From contig JAAXNY010000005.1 in the NCBI GenBank assembly GCA_013420905.1, forward strand, positions 434,001 to 498,000: 64,000 bases of DNA, given 5' to 3'. Positions within the stretch are counted from its first letter, which is position 1. The number at the start of each line of letters is the position of its first letter. The notes under the pieces were generated by a model. It was not told the DNA's origin and did not search any database. It worked only from the letters and a program-made list of their open reading frames with translations. Origin of the DNA: Collybia mongolica. Its lineage: Eukaryota; Basidiomycota; Agaricomycetes; Agaricales; Clitocybaceae. The position numbers and the translations under genes are program-made. Shown piece after piece: positions 61,526 through 64,000 of this stretch.

Positions 61526-63790
61526 CTACAACCCCTGTTCCACGGATGCTGCTTTGCTTAAGGCGCGAAGCTTGGGTCCGTACCTATAGAATATAAACGG
61601 CAATGGACACCCGATTACAAGACAGATGAACGCAAGTATCGTATTCCCCCAGCCTGTTAGTGTGCACAACAAGCATGAGATAATAGACAAGCAATAGATG
61701 CAGAAACGCACCATTGCCTAATGTCCGGTACATCTTGTCTGCAAAGAGAGGAAACCCGAAGCCTGCGAACGCCCTGAACGACGCAACCCCAGCGATTGCG
61801 CTTGCGGCGTGAAGGGCATAATTATCGACCTAAAATTGATATGAATATGCAAAAACCGGAATTATTGTGAAAGACACACAAGGTAAGTTTGAATACAAGT
61901 CCAGTTTCCACCTATAACGTGTCAGTTTGGCTAAACTAAGTTAATGGAAGATTGGGCAGTAAAGTATCACCTATTCCAACTGAATAGATAAAAACTCCCA
62001 AATCTATTTGAAGGAAGGCATCAGTGATGACTAAACAGCAATGCAGAGTGCATGCTCACCAGGGACGAGCCAAAAAACTCGCGCATTTGCTGACCAGCCA
62101 TAGATCAAAAGGCCAATTGGAAGTGTCATCGCGGACACCATAAGAAGGGGTAACCTTTTGGGTTGTGTGAACTTTTGCATTAAAAAGAGTGGCAGTTGTG
62201 TATGACCTCATCTCTGGCGTCCCGACACCACCATTGTTAGCCTTCAGTCTGTGATATACGGAGTTCAACACGCGAGCTCCAACTTGCCCGCCAACTGAAC
62301 GATTACCTGATGAGATCAATGCTATAAAATAGGGAATATAATATTACCTGTGGAACCCAATGCTATGGCCAGATAGTGAATACCTGCAATACCCCTTGTT
62401 TCTCCATATTGATCGGTGTAAACTTTGACAAATGCTAGAAAGGAATGAGTATGCGAAAAGCTCACAATAAAATGCAAAAGTAAACGCGGACTTGTCAAGC
62501 TGAGATAGAGCACGCCATATAGGACAGCCATATATATGGCGAACACTTGAACGATAGGTTCTGTTGCAAGGAATACTATAGGCTTAAACATTCCATGTGC
62601 CATGATCGCAGTCCAATGCCGATCAGGACATTCATATGCCGAGCGGAGATTTGCGTCACCTGTTGCTTTACGCATGGCACGAGCCTTCCTTTTAAGTAGT
62701 TCCGGCGAGTACGTCTCGCGGAGAAATATCTGTCAGGTGGGAATTAGAGAACGAAAATAACCAAGAAAATATTGGTTTACGAATCCAGCGATCTGCAGTA
62801 TGCCATCCACAATGCTAACGCTCCAAAATACCCACTGCCACTGGACACGTTCCGCGATCCAGCCACCAACCAGCGGGCCGGTTGAGGGTCCCACTAGGGG
62901 CGCTAAGGAATATACGCTCATGGCCATTCCCCGTTCCTCAGGTGACCAGAGATCGCCAACGATTCCACCGCCCAGTGATTGGGGCGCTGCGCCGCCGAAG
63001 CCCGCAAGAAACCGGAATACCAGCATTTGTGTAGGACTTTTTGCAAATGAGCATGCAGTATTGAAGACTAGTTATATCCTTGTGAATAGAAATATATATA
63101 AGGGAGTAGAGCTTACTCAAAAACCAGATGTTGGAAATTTGGAGGATAAGGAGTCGTCCATACAGCTCAGATAAGGGACCCCAGATTAAAGGCTATCTGG
63201 TTTGTTAGTACGATCACGCAGATGTGGTTGGACTGCGTACCCCCAGAGCGTACGCAAGGACAAAAATGGATAATGACATATTCTCTAGGATGGAACCTGC
63301 AGGGATTCCGAGGTCTTTCGAAATTATCGACAACGCTGGTGATGAGATAGACGACGCAACGGGGCTAAATTCCCTTGGTGAGCTCCAGATATCCAGGAAA
63401 TTTTGGGGCCGCCAAACCTGATAAATGTGAACAAGCTGACAACAAGCGTCACAACCCACCGACGGCGCTTTGTCCAGTTTCGTGGGTTCTCAGAATCATT
63501 GGAGCCGTCCCACCCAATGATAGTTCCGGCTTTATGACTCTGATTTGATTCTTTGTCCACGTTGGTAGACGGGGTGCTTATGCTGACAGTCGCAGAAGCA
63601 TTGTGATATGCATCAGGGTCTGAAACTCGTCGAGCCCTCTCGTCATCCTGGTGTAGTGGCGGGGACCCTACCAAAGTCGAGGTGCGACATAAGTGCGGTT
63701 ATCGTTCAATCTGTTGCCCGACTCTGATATAAGTGAACACGTACCAGACGCAGAACCTGGAGCTTCTAGTGAATAGGAGGAAGAAACCAT
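61526..63790 (-). CDS. MFS transporter, DHA1 drug/polyamine type (copy 2)
   Basis: Paralogue of the gene at 52615-54893, same orientation. Thirteen exons close in phase to ~533 aa: 63790-63745, 63667-63418, 63364-63241, 63192-63117, 63067-62781, 62729-62492, 62434-62348, 62294-62207, 62154-62060, 62003-61971, 61911-61880, 61829-61712, 61653-61526. The start is MVSSSYSLEAPGSAS. The cytosolic lead-in is 'WDGSNDSENPRNWTKRRRW'. Motif A is 'PLIWGPLSELYGR', antiporter motif C is 'LAPLVGPSTGPLVGGWIAE', and the loop is 'IFLRETYSPELLKRKARAM'. 'GGQVGARVLNSVYHRL' lies in the central region and the C-terminus is 'FYRYGPKLRALSKAASVEQG'. Exon limits match copy 1, so the two arose by duplication of a spliced gene, not retroposition. 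Twelve membrane spans are expected. The substrate is unknown. Confidence 0.92.
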
Positions 63791-64000
63791 TGTGTTCCAA
63801 TTCCAAAAGTCAGGCCGCACGAAAGGATAAGGGTTATGAGCTGTAAGTTTCCCACCCGGAAATAGCAGTCTAATTAAGGCTGCACGACGAGGAAATATAA
63901 TAAAAACCCACCTTGGAATGAAAGCTGAATGGCCTTCGTATTTCCTACCTTCTAGAACTAAAACTAGTTCCGAGGACGAGATGCTCCACCGAGGAGCGTC
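63791..64000. promoter_or_regulatory. Upstream region of MFS copy 2 (continues past the window)
   Basis: No gene. This is the probable promoter of the minus-strand transporter starting at 63790. Confidence 0.4.

Noticed and set aside
1..64000. tRNA, rRNA or CRISPR-like arrays
   Set aside because: No cloverleaf with proper B-box, no rRNA-like sequence and no regularly spaced short repeats were seen. A CRISPR array is not expected in a eukaryotic nucleus.

Overview
The window looks like nuclear DNA of an agaricomycete-type basidiomycete. Genes are split by many short GT-AG introns, mostly about 46-60 nt. The purine enzyme is a fungal PurK-PurE fusion. The transposons (fungal hAT, long-TIR Tc1/mariner, Tnp2/Plavaka-like) and a DUF6532-like gene also fit this group. 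No rRNA, tRNA or CRISPR was recognised. Exon joins below were worked out by hand from splice consensus and reading-frame phase; most close exactly in frame.

Layout: 1-3.4 kb is AT-rich, with a ~230-bp tandem repeat and a near-perfect 34-bp palindrome. 3.48-7.21 kb is a complete hAT element (11-bp TIRs, 8-bp target duplication) whose transposase carries two in-frame TGA codons. 7.8-28.8 kb is a gene-rich block: a coiled-coil protein of unknown role (-), URB1/NPA1 (+), an alpha/beta hydrolase (-), two tandem pectate lyases (-, -), ADE2 (-) and RSA3 (+). 28.9-35.0 kb is one 14-exon, ~1784-aa ankyrin-repeat gene (-).

35.2-45.7 kb is a transposon island. It holds a ~140-bp inverted repeat, a broken DUF6532-like gene, scrambled Plavaka/Tnp2 remains, and a young Tc1/mariner element with an intact DD34E transposase and 212-bp TIRs. 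45.8-52.1 kb returns to host genes: a small two-exon ORF, an SH3 plus Ras-association protein (-) and an HNH-endonuclease-domain protein (+). 52.3-63.8 kb has a decayed fragment of the ankyrin gene and two paralogous MFS transporters (-, -) flanking a 2-isopropylmalate synthase gene (+).

Functional links: URB1 and RSA3 encode two partners of the same early 60S assembly (Npa1) complex and lie 9.4 kb apart. ADE2 and RSA3 are divergent over a 440-bp promoter. The two pectate lyases are secreted pectin-degrading enzymes with identical exon layout, including a 5-nt micro-exon. ADE2 and the isopropylmalate synthase are primary biosynthetic genes. The most notable points are the micro-exons, the nested structure of the mariner TIRs, the ankyrin gene's nucleotidyltransferase-like N-terminus and its relic 17 kb away, and the TE stop-codon pattern.
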